From positions 4,216,001-4,280,000 of the forward strand of contig NZ_CP064030.1 in NCBI RefSeq assembly GCF_016865235.1: 64,000 nucleotides of DNA, read 5' to 3'. Both the position numbers and the translations under genes were made by a program. The notes beneath the pieces were generated by a model. The model saw only the letters and a list, made by a program, of their open reading frames with translations, had not been told where the DNA came from and ran no database searches. Positions 1-8,987 of the stretch are shown here, piece after piece (position 1 is the stretch's first letter; each line of letters opens with the position of its first letter). The DNA comes from Dyella caseinilytica. GTDB lineage: Bacteria > Pseudomonadota > Gammaproteobacteria > Xanthomonadales > Rhodanobacteraceae.

Positions 1-817
1 CGCCGAGCAGACGGCCGTAGTGTTCCAACTGCGCCGCCGCACCGATGCGGTAATGGTCGGTGCTGACCAGCGCCACTTTGGACGGGCCATGGTTCATCAC
101 CGCACACGCAGCGAGCTTGGCGATCGTCGTGGTCTTGCCAACACCCGTTGGCCCGACCAGCGCGGTGACGCCGTGATTATCGGACAGCCGGCGGCCGCTG
201 ATCTTCAGGCTGCGGCTAAGCAGCCCCAGTGGCAGGTAGCGCGCCTGATCTGCGTTGAGTTCTTCCGGCAACTCGTCGATGAGCTGGCGCGCGACGTCGG
301 TCTCGACGCCAAGACGCGACATGTCGCGCAGCACGCGGGCGCGCATCGGGCTGCGGCGCTCCATGTCGTTCCAGGCAAGGCTGGAGAGCTGCTGTTCCAG
401 CAGCTGGCGCAGGCCGCCGAGCTCGCTGCGGATGCGCGCGGTTTCCAGCGCGCTCTGCTCGACGATCGGCTGCAATGCGGCCATCTCGCTGGGTGCCGGC
501 GGAGGCGGTGGAGGCGGCGTCGCGGCGCGAACCTCCTTCACAGGCTCCTTCGGCGGTTCTTTGGCGACAACTTTCGCGCGCTCCTTCGATGGTTCCTTGA
601 CGGCTTCTTTCACCGGCGCCCTGGCGGCTTCCGTCGAAGGAGTGTTGTGACGCACGGCTTCACGCATCAGGGTTTCGTCGTAATCGACTGCGGCGATGAT
701 TTCGATGCCTTCCTCAAGGCGGCGCGTGGAGAGGATCACCGCATCGGCGCCCTGCTCCGCACGCACATCGCGCATTGCCTGGCGCATATCGGCGGCCAGG
801 AATCGTTTGATCTTCAT
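1..817 (-). CDS. flhF: Flagellar biosynthesis GTPase FlhF (5' part; gene runs off the window)
   Basis: SRP-type GTPase that positions the polar flagellum and helps recruit early basal-body parts at the inner membrane. The first 272 residues are present; the gene leaves the window at base 1. Visible parts are an N-terminal basic B domain beginning MKIKRFLAADMRQAM, a low-complexity Lys/Glu/Pro linker (residues about 65-108) with a run of prolines, then the start of the NG domain with P-loop GPTGVGKTT (about 222-230) and the downstream motif STDHYRIGA (about 252-260). The start is set by a GGAG box just upstream of the ATG. It lies 254 bp downstream of flhA in the same orientation, as in polar flagellates, and flhG is expected next outside the window. 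Confidence 0.95.
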   Translation of the reverse strand, partial: MKIKRFLAADMRQAMRDVRAEQGADAVILSTRRLEEGIEIIAAVDYDETLMREAVRHNTPSTEAARAPVKEAVKEPSKERAKVVAKEPPKEPVKEVRAATPPPPPPPAPSEMAALQPIVEQSALETARIRSELGGLRQLLEQQLSSLAWNDMERRSPMRARVLRDMSRLGVETDVARQLIDELPEELNADQARYLPLGLLSRSLKISGRRLSDNHGVTALVGPTGVGKTTTIAKLAACAVMNHGPSKVALVSTDHYRIGAAAQLEHYGRLLG

Positions 818-1071
818 GAATACGTCTCCGCTTTCGCGCCTTTTCGGCACACGCGCGATCTGGCGCGACCGCTACTACCGTGCTCAAGGGAGCCGCTGTT
901 GCTGTGGGAAACGGCGCGAAATGCAATGCCATCTTTCGCGGGAAAGACATCGAAGCAAGCACTCGCCTGCGAGGATTCTTTCTGCTTCATCTCAAACAGA
1001 AAGAGCAAAGTTTGTAACGTCGATGTCATTGCCCGCTTAGTCATATCTCGCCCGTTTTTCACATCAATCGC

Positions 1072-3162
1072 TCAACGCCCAATCGCCTGCACCAATCGCA
1101 CCCGGCGGTTATCCGGTACTTCGTTGTAAGCCAACACATGCAGGTTCTGAGCCACGTGGCGCGTGAAGCGCGAGAGCCACGGACGCAGTTGCGGCTGCAC
1201 CAACATCACGGCAGGCTCACCGTTCGCTTCCTGCCGCCGTGTGGCTTCCGCCACGCTCTGCTGCAGGCGATCGGCGAGACCCGGCTCGACCGCCGCGCCC
1301 GCTGCACCACTGCTTGAAAGGGATCCGAGCAAGATCTGTTCCAACTCCGGAGCGAGCGTCAGCACCGGGATTTCCGTGCCCAAACCCGCGATCTCCTGCA
1401 CGATCTGGCGACCCAGCGCCACGCGCACGGCGGCGGTCAGCGCGCCGGGATCCTGACTCTGGCCCGCGTGCTCCGCCAAAGACTCGACGATGCTGCGCAT
1501 ATTGCGGATCGGCACCCGCTCGGCGAGCAGGTTTTGCAACACTTTCACCACCACACCCAGCGACAGGCGCTTGGGCACCAGGTCTTCCACCAGCTTGGGC
1601 GCGCTCTGCGCCAGGCGGTCGAGCAGTTGCTGCACGTCCTGGTGGCCGAGCAGTTCGTGGGCATGGTTCTGCAGGATGTGCGATAGATGCGTGGCGATCA
1701 CCGTCGCCGGATCCACCACCGTGTAGCCCAACCCCTGCGCGTGATCGCGCTGGCTGTTCTCGATCCATACCGCTTCCAGCCCGAACGCCGGATCGCGCGT
1801 CGCGACGCCCTGCACCGTACCGTGCACACGACCGGGATTGATGGCCAGATGCCGCTCGGTATAAACCTCCGCCTCGCCCATCGGCACGCCCATCAGCGAG
1901 ATGCGATAGGTGTTGGGGCCCAGATCTAGGTTGTCGCGGATGTGCACCGACGCGACCAGGAAACCCAGTTCCTGCGACAACTTGCGGCGCACCGACTTGA
2001 TCCGCGCCATCAACTCGCCGCCCTGGTTCTTGTCGACCAGCGGAATCAGGCGATAGCCCACTTCCAGGCCGATCGGATCGACGCTGGCGACATCTTCCCA
2101 ACCCAGCTCCAGCTTCTCGGCGGCAGCCGGCGCCGGCAAGGCTTCCGCGGCCGCCTTGGCCAGCCGCTCTTTGGTTTCCTGTTCGCGGCGAATCATCAGG
2201 TACGCCGAACCACCGCACACCGCCGCCAACATCAGGAAGGCGATATTCGGCATGCCGGGGATCAGTCCCATCACGAATAACACCACACCGGCGACCGCCA
2301 GCGCGCGCGGCTGTGCGAATACCTGTCCGATCACCTGCTTGCCCATGTCCTGCGACTTGGACACGCGCGTGACGATCACCGCTGTCGCAATCGACAGCAT
2401 CAGCGCAGGTATCTGCGCCACCAAGCCGTCACCGATGGTGAGCAGCGTGTAGGTGCGTGCTGCTTCGGATGCCGACAGACCGTGTTGCAGCATGCCAACG
2501 AAGAAGCCGCCCACGATGTTGATGAACAGGATCAGGATGCCGGCCGTGGCGTCACCGCGCACGAACTTGGATGCACCGTCCATCGAGCCGTAGAAATCCG
2601 CTTCCTCGCGCACTTCCTGGCGGCGGGTACGTGCCTGTTCCTGATTGATCAGGCCCGCATTGAGATCGGCGTCGATCGCCATCTGCTTGCCAGGCATCGA
2701 ATCGAGGGTGAAGCGCGCCGTCACTTCCGACACGCGCGTGGCGCCCTTGGTGATCACCACGAAGTTGATGATGGTGAGGATGGCGAACACCACCAGGCCA
2801 ACGGCGAAGTTGCCGCCGATGACGAATTCGCCGAAGGCCTCGATCACCTTGCCCGCCGCGCCCGCACCGTCATGGCCATGCAGCAAGATCACGCGGCTGG
2901 ATGCGATGTTCAGCGCCAGCCGAAGCAAGGTTCCCAACAGCACGACGGTGGGAAACGCTGCGAATTCCAGCGGGCGCATCACGTACACCACCGCCAGCAA
3001 GATCACCAGCGACAGCGCGATGTTGAAGCTGAAGAGGATATCCAGCACGAACGGCGGCAAAGGCAGCATCAACATCGCCAGCATGGCGAGCATCACCACC
3101 GGTGCACCTGCGCCACGCCGGGTTGCCAGCTTCAAATTGTCCAGAACGCTTGCGGTAGCCAT
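1072..3162 (-). CDS. flhA: Flagellar type III export gate protein FlhA
   Basis: Core export-gate protein that forms a nonameric ring in the MS ring and docks substrate-chaperone complexes. The 696-residue length is normal. The N-terminal half has about eight membrane segments starting near residue 20. The family signature between segments 4 and 5 is clear (RRQEVREEADFYGSMDG, about 180-196). The C-terminal cytoplasmic domain (about 340-696) is complete. It follows flhB after a 146-bp gap holding a REP hairpin and a 12-bp palindrome, so expression could be partly separate from the fliL-flhB operon. No good sigma-54 or sigma-28 site was found in that gap. Confidence 0.98.
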   Translation of the reverse strand: MATASVLDNLKLATRRGAGAPVVMLAMLAMLMLPLPPFVLDILFSFNIALSLVILLAVVYVMRPLEFAAFPTVVLLGTLLRLALNIASSRVILLHGHDGAGAAGKVIEAFGEFVIGGNFAVGLVVFAILTIINFVVITKGATRVSEVTARFTLDSMPGKQMAIDADLNAGLINQEQARTRRQEVREEADFYGSMDGASKFVRGDATAGILILFINIVGGFFVGMLQHGLSASEAARTYTLLTIGDGLVAQIPALMLSIATAVIVTRVSKSQDMGKQVIGQVFAQPRALAVAGVVLFVMGLIPGMPNIAFLMLAAVCGGSAYLMIRREQETKERLAKAAAEALPAPAAAEKLELGWEDVASVDPIGLEVGYRLIPLVDKNQGGELMARIKSVRRKLSQELGFLVASVHIRDNLDLGPNTYRISLMGVPMGEAEVYTERHLAINPGRVHGTVQGVATRDPAFGLEAVWIENSQRDHAQGLGYTVVDPATVIATHLSHILQNHAHELLGHQDVQQLLDRLAQSAPKLVEDLVPKRLSLGVVVKVLQNLLAERVPIRNMRSIVESLAEHAGQSQDPGALTAAVRVALGRQIVQEIAGLGTEIPVLTLAPELEQILLGSLSSSGAAGAAVEPGLADRLQQSVAEATRRQEANGEPAVMLVQPQLRPWLSRFTRHVAQNLHVLAYNEVPDNRRVRLVQAIGR

Positions 3163-3198
3163 TACACATCGCCTTGATCGTTTACAGATGCCTCAGTG

Positions 3199-3228
3199 CC
3201 GTCATTCCCGCGAAAGCGGGAATGACGG
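3199..3228. repeat. REP-like palindrome (GTCATTCC family)
   Basis: Single perfect hairpin: a 13-bp stem (CCGTCATTCCCGC with its complement) closed by a GAAA loop, in the flhB-flhA gap. The same GTCATTCC...GGAATGAC core recurs, singly or in inverted pairs, at the fliO/fliP, fliL/fliK, flgH/flgI and flgF/flgG junctions. There is no T-tract, so it is better read as a REP element than as an intrinsic terminator. Confidence 0.85.
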
Positions 3229-3274
3229 CTCGGTTTCAAACATCGTCCATGGTGGGGCTGATATTTCATGCTTC

Positions 3275-3286
3275 GTATGTACATAC
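3275..3286. promoter_or_regulatory. Perfect 12-bp palindrome upstream of flhA
   Basis: GTATGTACATAC is a perfect dyad about 110 bp upstream of the flhA start, in the flhB-flhA gap. It could be an operator half of a local flhA promoter. There is no direct evidence of function, and 12-bp palindromes also arise by chance. Confidence 0.25.
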
Positions 3287-3308
3287 AAATCAAAAGCCCC
3301 CTATTGCA

Positions 3309-4448
3309 TTACGGTTGGCGGTAACGGCCCTGCAGTTCCGGATCGATATCCGGCTTCGGCGCCGTTGGTTCAGGACCGCCATGTTCGGTGGCCTGTTTGA
3401 GCTGATAGACGTAGGCCAGGATCTGCGCGACAGCCACGTAAAGCGCCGCCGGAATTTCATGACCGAGATCAGTAGTGGCATACAAAGCGCGTGCCAACGG
3501 CGGCGCTTCGACCATAGGAATGCGATGCGCATCGGCGACCATGCGGATCTGTTGCGCCAGCACATCGACGCCCTTGGCGACGACTCGTGGTGCGCGCATG
3601 CGTTTATCGTCATAGCGCAGGGCGACGGCGAAGTGGGTCGGGTTGACCACCACCACATCAGCCTTGGGCACTTCCTGGATCATGCGCCTTCGCGCCAATT
3701 GCTGCTGCATCTGGCGAATGCGGCCTTTCAACTGCGGATTGCCGTCGGTGTCCTTGTGCTCGTCCTTCAGTTCCTGCTTGGACATGCGGTGACGGCGCTC
3801 ATAATCGAAACGCTGCCAGATCGCATCGAGACCACCGATCACCCCCAGCACCACAGCAAACAGCAACGCAGCGTGCGCGACCAGCAACAGCGATTGCTGA
3901 ACGCCGGCACTCACCGCTTCACGGCCTGTCGCCATGACCGACGCTTCGTCGTGGCGCAGAAGCAGCACCAGCGCGCTGCCGATAAACAGGATCTTGAGCA
4001 GCGACTTGGCCAACTCAATCAAACCGTTCAACGCAAACAGGCGCCCGAAGCCTGCGATGGGATCGAGCCGCTCGAAATTGGGAACCAGCGCTTCGGAACT
4101 GAAATTGAATCCACCGATGAGCACCGACGAACCGACCGCAGCCGCCAAGGTGGCCGCGAAAATGGGGATCAGCAGGGCAAGCACCTCGCCCGTTGCTTCG
4201 CCCAAGACGCGTGTGGTGAGGTGATCGCTGAACAAGGCTTCACGGGAATAGCCAAAGCCAAGCACGTAAATGCGCTGAAGATGCGCGTAGATGGTTGAAC
4301 TGCCGGACAGCAGCATGCTCGCACCGGCCAGCACCACCATCGCGCCGGAAAGATCGCGCGAGCGGGGAATTTCGCCTTTTTCACGCGCTTCCTGAAGGCG
4401 TTTTTCCGACGCTTGTTCGGTGCGGTCTTCATTTTCGGTCTCGGCCAT
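3309..4448 (-). CDS. flhB: Flagellar export specificity-switch protein FlhB
   Basis: Export-gate protein that switches the secretion channel from rod/hook to filament substrates after self-cleavage. At 379 residues it has the usual length. The charged N-terminus (EDRTEQASEKRL...GEIPRSRDL) is followed by four membrane segments (about 30-210). The cytoplasmic domain carries the autocleavage motif NPTH in VVVVNPTHFAVALRY (about residue 270). It starts 12 bp after the fliR stop, so it belongs to the fliL-R operon. Confidence 0.98.
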   Translation of the reverse strand: MAETENEDRTEQASEKRLQEAREKGEIPRSRDLSGAMVVLAGASMLLSGSSTIYAHLQRIYVLGFGYSREALFSDHLTTRVLGEATGEVLALLIPIFAATLAAAVGSSVLIGGFNFSSEALVPNFERLDPIAGFGRLFALNGLIELAKSLLKILFIGSALVLLLRHDEASVMATGREAVSAGVQQSLLLVAHAALLFAVVLGVIGGLDAIWQRFDYERRHRMSKQELKDEHKDTDGNPQLKGRIRQMQQQLARRRMIQEVPKADVVVVNPTHFAVALRYDDKRMRAPRVVAKGVDVLAQQIRMVADAHRIPMVEAPPLARALYATTDLGHEIPAALYVAVAQILAYVYQLKQATEHGGPEPTAPKPDIDPELQGRYRQP

Positions 4449-4460
4449 GGGCGGTCCTCC

Positions 4461-5228
4461 TCAGAGTCCCGCCAGACGCTGCATCAACGTCCAGCCCGCC
4501 GCTTGCAGCGACGCATACGCCGTAGCGATGCCACGCATCGCCAGCCACAGGGCGATGAAGCCCATGCAAATGCTGATCGGAAAACCCACCGCAAACAGAT
4601 TCATCGACGGTGATGCGCGACTCGTTGCCGCGAAGCCGATATTCACCAGCAACAAAGCCGTCATCGCAGGCAGTGCAACACGCAACGCACCGGCAAACAA
4701 ATCACCGCCCGCCATCGCCACTGCCCACAACGACTTTTCGTCGAACCCCATCACGCCGGGCGGCAAGCTGTGGAAGCTGTCCGCCAGCAGCGAAATCACC
4801 TGCAAATGGCCATCCATCGCCAGAAACAGCAGGCTTACGATGACCAGGTAGTACTGACCCAGCACCGGCGAGCTGGTGTTGGTGGTTGGGCTGACCATCT
4901 CCGCAAAGCCCAGACCCATGCTCTGCCCGATCAGCACGCCGCCGTATGACACAGCCTGGAAAATCAGCTGCAGCACGAAACCGATGCTAGCGCCGATCAA
5001 GATCTGCGTCGCCATCGTCGCAGCGCCGGTAGCGCTGAACAAATCCATCTGCGTCGGGGCCAATGGCGCCAGCACCATGGTGAGCACCATCATGAGCGCC
5101 ACGCGAATTCGCGTCGGCATCACCGTCGCACTGAAGATCGGCGCCACCATGCAAAAACCGCCGACGCGTCCCAGCGCCCAGAGCATGCCGGAAAGCCAGT
5201 AGATCAGCGCCGACATCTGGATCGTCAC
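4461..5228 (-). CDS. fliR: Flagellar export-gate membrane protein FliR
   Basis: Membrane component of the FliPQR export channel; 255 residues, strongly hydrophobic, with family features such as GLGFAEMVSP. The start is taken as the GTG at 5228, because it overlaps the fliQ stop as GTGA (translational coupling) and is preceded by a G-rich stretch. The ATG four codons downstream (5216) has no Shine-Dalgarno sequence. A longer reading back to 5294 would run through the end of fliQ in another frame and is rejected. Confidence 0.95.
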   Translation of the reverse strand: MTIQMSALIYWLSGMLWALGRVGGFCMVAPIFSATVMPTRIRVALMMVLTMVLAPLAPTQMDLFSATGAATMATQILIGASIGFVLQLIFQAVSYGGVLIGQSMGLGFAEMVSPTTNTSSPVLGQYYLVIVSLLFLAMDGHLQVISLLADSFHSLPPGVMGFDEKSLWAVAMAGGDLFAGALRVALPAMTALLLVNIGFAATSRASPSMNLFAVGFPISICMGFIALWLAMRGIATAYASLQAAGWTLMQRLAGL

Positions 5229-5494
5229 TTGATCGCCCCCGGCAGCCCCACAATGATGTCGTGCGTGAACTGGATCAGGGTGTGCAGCATCCACGGGCCG
5301 ACCAGCAAACCCACCGCCGCCATGGCGAGCAGCTTGGGGATGAAGCTCAGCGTCATCTCATGGATCTGCGTGGCGGCCTGGATGATGCCGACCAGCAGGC
5401 CGACCAGCAATGCGGTCAACAGCATCGGTGCAGCCACGAGCATCGCCACGTAGAGCGCATGCTGGCCGAAGTTAATTACCCACTCCGGCGTCAT
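5225..5494 (-). CDS. fliQ: Flagellar export-gate membrane protein FliQ
   Basis: Small export-channel subunit of 89 residues with two membrane hairpin segments (about 16-38 and 52-75) separated by a short loop containing QIHEMTLSFIPK, typical of the FliQ/SctS family. The chosen ATG gives the usual length and N-terminus (MTPEWVINFGQHAL); in-frame sequence further upstream is non-coding. It lies between fliP (37-bp gap) and fliR (4-bp overlap). Confidence 0.96.
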   Translation of the reverse strand: MTPEWVINFGQHALYVAMLVAAPMLLTALLVGLLVGIIQAATQIHEMTLSFIPKLLAMAAVGLLVGPWMLHTLIQFTHDIIVGLPGAIK

Positions 5495-5531
5495 GGCTGC
5501 GCTCCCGGAGCTATGGGAGTGACGCGATAAA

Positions 5532-6344
5532 TCATGTGTAGAAACTCCCCGCCAGCGTACCCAACAGCAACGACCAGCCATCCACCATTACAAACAACAT
5601 GATCTTGAACGGCAACGAGATGATCGATGGCGACACCATTGCCATACCCATCGACATCAGCACGCTCGCCACCACCACATCGATCACCAGAAAGGGAATG
5701 AACAACAGAAAACCCATCTGGAATGCCGTCTTCAGTTCGCTCGTGACGAACGCCGGCATGGCAACACGGAACGGCACGTCATCCTTGCTTGCATAAGGCT
5801 GCTCTTTGGCCAAATGCGTAAACAGCTGCAGATCCGCATCGCGCGTCTGATCCAGCATGAAATGTTTGAACGGCGCGGCAGCGGCAGGAATCGCTTCTTC
5901 CGCGCTTATCTTGTGATCCATGTACGGTTTCACGCCATCGTCGTAAGCGTGATTCAACACCGGTGACATCACGAAGAGCGTCAGGAACAACGCCAAACCA
6001 AGCAGCACCTGATTAGGCGGCGTGGACTGCGTTGCCAGCGCCTGCCGCAGGAAGCTCAGCACAATGATGATGCGTGTGAACGACGTCATCATCAGCAACA
6101 CCGCCGGCAACACGGTCAATACCGTCATCAGTGCGACGACTTGCAGCGAAAGGCTCCAGTTCTGGCCGACGCCGGCGTTTTGGACGGTTAGTACGGGGAT
6201 GCCGGCTGATGAAGAGATGGGTGCGATGGGGGCTATGGGGGTAACGGCGGAGGATGTCGTCGTAGTCGTCGCAGCAGCATGAACACCAAAAGGAATAACT
6301 GCCAGCACGAGCAACAAAAACACGTGGCGCGCAAACTTGCTCAT
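5532..6344 (-). CDS. fliP: Flagellar export-gate membrane protein FliP
   Basis: Export-channel subunit with a cleavable signal peptide (MSKFARHVFLLLVLAVIPF, then an Ala/Thr-rich stretch). The mature part shows the FliP signature TSFTRIIIVLSFLRQAL (about 108-124) and two C-terminal membrane helices ending WSLLLGTLAGSFY. The 270-residue form beginning at 6344 is chosen because GGAAG lies just upstream. In-frame sequence further upstream is a REP pair, not protein. The Ala/Thr/Pro-rich insert after the signal peptide makes it slightly longer than the enterobacterial protein. Confidence 0.97.
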   Translation of the reverse strand: MSKFARHVFLLLVLAVIPFGVHAAATTTTTSSAVTPIAPIAPISSSAGIPVLTVQNAGVGQNWSLSLQVVALMTVLTVLPAVLLMMTSFTRIIIVLSFLRQALATQSTPPNQVLLGLALFLTLFVMSPVLNHAYDDGVKPYMDHKISAEEAIPAAAAPFKHFMLDQTRDADLQLFTHLAKEQPYASKDDVPFRVAMPAFVTSELKTAFQMGFLLFIPFLVIDVVVASVLMSMGMAMVSPSIISLPFKIMLFVMVDGWSLLLGTLAGSFYT

Positions 6345-6357
6345 GATCTTCCTTAGC

Positions 6358-6437
6358 CCGTCGTCCCGGTGAAGGCCGGGACCTAGTGACTTTTGCGCAA
6401 TCAAGACGCTAGGTCCCGGCCTTCGCCGGGACGACGG
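6358..6437. repeat. Inverted pair of REP-like palindromes between fliO and fliP
   Basis: Two hairpins in opposite orientation with outer arms CCGTCGTCCCGG and CCGGGACGACGG, each with an internal CCGGNGAAGGCCGG-type stem. The 80-bp unit sits inside the fliL-R operon just 5' of fliP, so it is transcribed and can fold into a long double hairpin. It is a sequence variant of the GTCATTCC family seen elsewhere here. Confidence 0.85.
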
Positions 6438-6466
6438 ATATTGAGGTTCGCCATAGAAATGAACAT

Positions 6467-6847
6467 TCATGACTTTCGCCCCAAGCGGCCAAGCAACTCC
6501 GCGAAAGGCGGCACAGCGACAGGCACAGGCGTCTGTTCTACAGGCACGGTTCCTTCATAAACATGCAACGCACGCACCCCACCCGCTCCCACGCCGACCA
6601 GCAGACGCTTGCCATCCGCCTCAACCAGCAACACACGTTCACGTGCACTGATCGACATGCTTTCCACGCAACGCAGACGTCGCCCGCCCACAAACTGGCG
6701 CGATTGCAGGCGGCGTGTCAGCCAACCCGCGGCGAAAATCAGTGCCACGATCGCGCCCAGGCTCAACACGACGCGAACCAGTTCACCGGTGACATTGACA
6801 TCGGGCACGCTTGCCATCGGCGCGCGCGCCAGCAGGGAGATCATCAT
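6467..6847 (-). CDS. fliO: Flagellar assembly protein FliO
   Basis: Bitopic inner-membrane factor that assists FliP assembly in the export gate. It has 126 residues, one membrane segment (about 24-45, VRVVLSLGAIVALIFAAGWL) followed by a basic patch, then a small cytoplasmic beta domain (SISARERVLLVEADGKRLLVGV). It starts 2 bp after the fliN stop and precedes fliP, the standard order. Sequence conservation in FliO is low, so the call leans on topology plus position. Confidence 0.93.
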   Translation of the reverse strand: MMISLLARAPMASVPDVNVTGELVRVVLSLGAIVALIFAAGWLTRRLQSRQFVGGRRLRCVESMSISARERVLLVEADGKRLLVGVGAGGVRALHVYEGTVPVEQTPVPVAVPPFAELLGRLGRKS

Positions 6848-6849
6848 GC

Positions 6850-7215
6850 TTACCTCAGCTTCCGCACGCGCTCAGCCGGACTGATCACGTCGGTCAGGCG
6901 AATGCCGAACTTTTCGTTGATGACGACCACTTCACCATGCGCAACGAGCGTGCCGTTGACGAATACGTCCAATGGTTCGCCCGCCGCGCGATCGAGTTCC
7001 ACCACTGAGCCCTGATTGAGCTGCAGCAGATTGCGAATGCTGATGCGTGTGCGGCCGACTTCCATGGCCAGGGTCACCGGCACATCGAGAATCATATCCA
7101 GGCTGACGTCAGCCCCTTCGCTCGCGCCTTCGTTCAAGGTGTCAAACTCCACGCGATGCTCGCCATTCTTCGACGCGCCACCCGTTGCAAATGCGGTATC
7201 ACTGTTCTGGCTCAT
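6850..7215 (-). CDS. fliN: Flagellar motor switch protein FliN
   Basis: C-ring subunit at the base of the rotor that binds FliM and FliH. The 121-residue protein has a variable acidic N-terminus and the SpoA domain (about 38-118), including DVPVTLAMEVGRTRISIRNLL and the closing VINEKFGIRLTDVISPAER. Its ATG overlaps the fliM stop by 4 bp (ATGA), so the two are translationally coupled. Confidence 0.98.
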   Translation of the reverse strand: MSQNSDTAFATGGASKNGEHRVEFDTLNEGASEGADVSLDMILDVPVTLAMEVGRTRISIRNLLQLNQGSVVELDRAAGEPLDVFVNGTLVAHGEVVVINEKFGIRLTDVISPAERVRKLR

Positions 7216-8228
7216 AGGATTCTTTCTTGGACGAAGTCGAGGGAAGGAAGCGGCGCGCGGCGGCCCGCAGCGGCTTTGTAGCGAACGGCGTAACGGCCGT
7301 TGACCTGGCCGTAGTGGCCGCGGAAGACCGGCACATCTTCGGCGAAGACCGTGGTGACGTCAGGCAGGTTGATCGGAATCACGTCGCCGACACGCAAGCC
7401 CAGGAATTCGCCGATATTGATTTCCGTTTCCAGCAGGAGCGAAGTCAGTTCGACCTCGGCGTCCATCACTTCCTCGTGCAGGAAGTGAATCCAGCGTTCG
7501 TCGCGCTCACCCATGCGGTCGCTTTGCACGCCGGCGTCGAGCATCGTGCGGATCGGCTCGACCATCGAATACGGCAGGGTCAGATGGATTTCACCGCCGC
7601 CGCCATCGAGCTCGACGTGAAAGCGTGACACCACCACGGTTTCGGTCGGACTGACAATATTTGCGAACTGCGGATTGATCTCCGAATTCATGAATTCAAA
7701 CTGCACGTGCATCGCCGGCGCCCAGGCTTCGACCATCGAGGCGAACACCTCGGCGAGCAGGATCTGGATCACGCGATTTTCGGTCGGCGTGAAATCACGA
7801 CCTTCAATGCGCGCGTGATAGCGGCCATCGCCGCCGAAGAAGTTGTCGATGACGGTGAAGACCAGGCGCGGTTCCATCACGGCGAGCGCGGTGCCGCGTA
7901 GTGGCTTGACCTTGATCAGGTTCAGATTGCTCGGCACAGCCAGGCCGTGCACGTATTCGCTGAACTTCACCATCTTCACGCCGAGCACCGAGACTTCGCA
8001 GGTCTTGCGCAGTACGCCGAACAGCGCGGTGCGGAAGAAACGTGCGAAACGATCGTTGATCATCTCCAGCGTCGGCAGGCGGCCGCGCACAATGCGGTCC
8101 TGCTGGGTAAAATCGAAATCCAGCACGGTGCCGGGCGGCGGCGGTACATCGCTTTCAGTTTCGATCTTGCCGTCGTCGACGCCGTTGAGAAGGGCGTCGA
8201 TTTCTTCCTGGGAAAGCAGGTCGCTCAT
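7212..8228 (-). CDS. fliM: Flagellar motor switch protein FliM
   Basis: C-ring protein that binds phospho-CheY and sets rotation direction. It has 338 residues: the N-terminal CheY-binding peptide LLSQEEIDALLNG (about 4-16), the middle CheC-like domain (about 45-230) and the C-terminal SpoA domain (about 245-325). It starts 13 bp after the fliL stop and overlaps fliN by 4 bp. Confidence 0.98.
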   Translation of the reverse strand: MSDLLSQEEIDALLNGVDDGKIETESDVPPPPGTVLDFDFTQQDRIVRGRLPTLEMINDRFARFFRTALFGVLRKTCEVSVLGVKMVKFSEYVHGLAVPSNLNLIKVKPLRGTALAVMEPRLVFTVIDNFFGGDGRYHARIEGRDFTPTENRVIQILLAEVFASMVEAWAPAMHVQFEFMNSEINPQFANIVSPTETVVVSRFHVELDGGGGEIHLTLPYSMVEPIRTMLDAGVQSDRMGERDERWIHFLHEEVMDAEVELTSLLLETEINIGEFLGLRVGDVIPINLPDVTTVFAEDVPVFRGHYGQVNGRYAVRYKAAAGRRAPLPSLDFVQERIL

Positions 8229-8241
8229 CGCACCACCCTCA

Positions 8242-8736
8242 TCACTGCATCACAAAGCTAGTGAAGTACAAAGCATCAACATCCGGTTTGCCGATCTTGT
8301 CGGCCACGATCTTGCGCACGGCATCCAGCGCTTCGGTCTGCAGCTTCTTTTTGCCCGCGGTATCGCTAAGGCCGGCGTAGGTCTGGCTGCTGAACAGCAT
8401 CACCAGGGCATTGCGGATGACCGGGTCGCTGTCTTTCATCGCTTGCACTGCGTTCGGATCGTGCGTCATCACCGTGACGCCCACCTGCAGATAGCGCGTG
8501 GAGTCCTGATCCTGGAAATTCACCACGAAGGCTGGATCCAGCGGCAAATAGAGTTCCGGCGCCTTGGGTGCCTGCGCAGCCGTTTCGGTGCCGGCCTTGG
8601 CCGTATGCGATTGGAACAGCAGATAGCCCACAGCCGCGATCAACACCAACACCGCCAGGCCCAACATCATCATCAAGCCATTGCCACCCTTCTTGGGGGC
8701 CGGGGCTGCTTCCTGTCCACTTTCGGTGCTAGCCAT
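8242..8736 (-). CDS. fliL: Flagellar basal-body-associated protein FliL
   Basis: Stator-associated membrane protein; 164 residues. An Ala/Pro/Lys cytoplasmic tail is followed by one membrane helix (about 21-42, GLMMMLGLAVLVLIAAVGYLL) and a periplasmic stomatin-like domain containing YLPLDPAFVVNFQDQDSTRYLQVGV. The ATG at 8736 is preferred because GAGG lies about 7 nt upstream; the longer in-frame reading is not needed. It is the first gene of fliLMNOPQR-flhB, behind a sigma-54 promoter. Confidence 0.96.
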   Translation of the reverse strand: MASTESGQEAAPAPKKGGNGLMMMLGLAVLVLIAAVGYLLFQSHTAKAGTETAAQAPKAPELYLPLDPAFVVNFQDQDSTRYLQVGVTVMTHDPNAVQAMKDSDPVIRNALVMLFSSQTYAGLSDTAGKKKLQTEALDAVRKIVADKIGKPDVDALYFTSFVMQ

Positions 8737-8805
8737 GAACGACCTCAACTCCTGTGATTTGCGAACACCTGCCCACACTGGGCAGACTTGATCTACAGGG
8801 GTTTT

Positions 8806-8821
8806 AGCAAGCGGCGTGCCA
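8806..8821 (-). promoter_or_regulatory. Sigma-54 promoter of the fliL operon
   Basis: On the minus strand the site reads TGGCACG, 4 nt, TTGCT, identical to the -24/-12 consensus, with GG and GC exactly 10 nt apart. It lies about 70 bp upstream of the fliL start. Given fleQ nearby, FleQ is the likely activator (inference). Confidence 0.88.
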
Positions 8822-8987
8822 TGACTGAAAACCGCGTAGCAGCACGGTTTCTGCGTGATTACCTGGCAATGGACGGCGTTTTATTGACGCGTGGCGGGAT
8901 GCAGACGCGAGTGTGGTGTAGCGATTACGTCGGCGTGGATGAGGCTTGCGATCCGGAAGCCTTCATGCTGCGCGATAAACAGATTTG

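Noticed and set aside
890..1000. Sigma-54-like sequences upstream of flhF (GAGTGCTTGCT; TGGCATTGCATTTCGC)
   Set aside because: Spacing between the GG and GC elements is 9 or 11 nt instead of 10, so neither fits a functional -24/-12 site.
814..1062. 82-residue minus-strand ORF in the flhA-flhF gap, starting 10 bp after flhA
   Set aside because: It runs into the flhF start in another frame, lacks a family pattern and ends in Arg/Lys/Gly-rich sequence typical of chance frames; flhF itself has a good ribosome-binding site.
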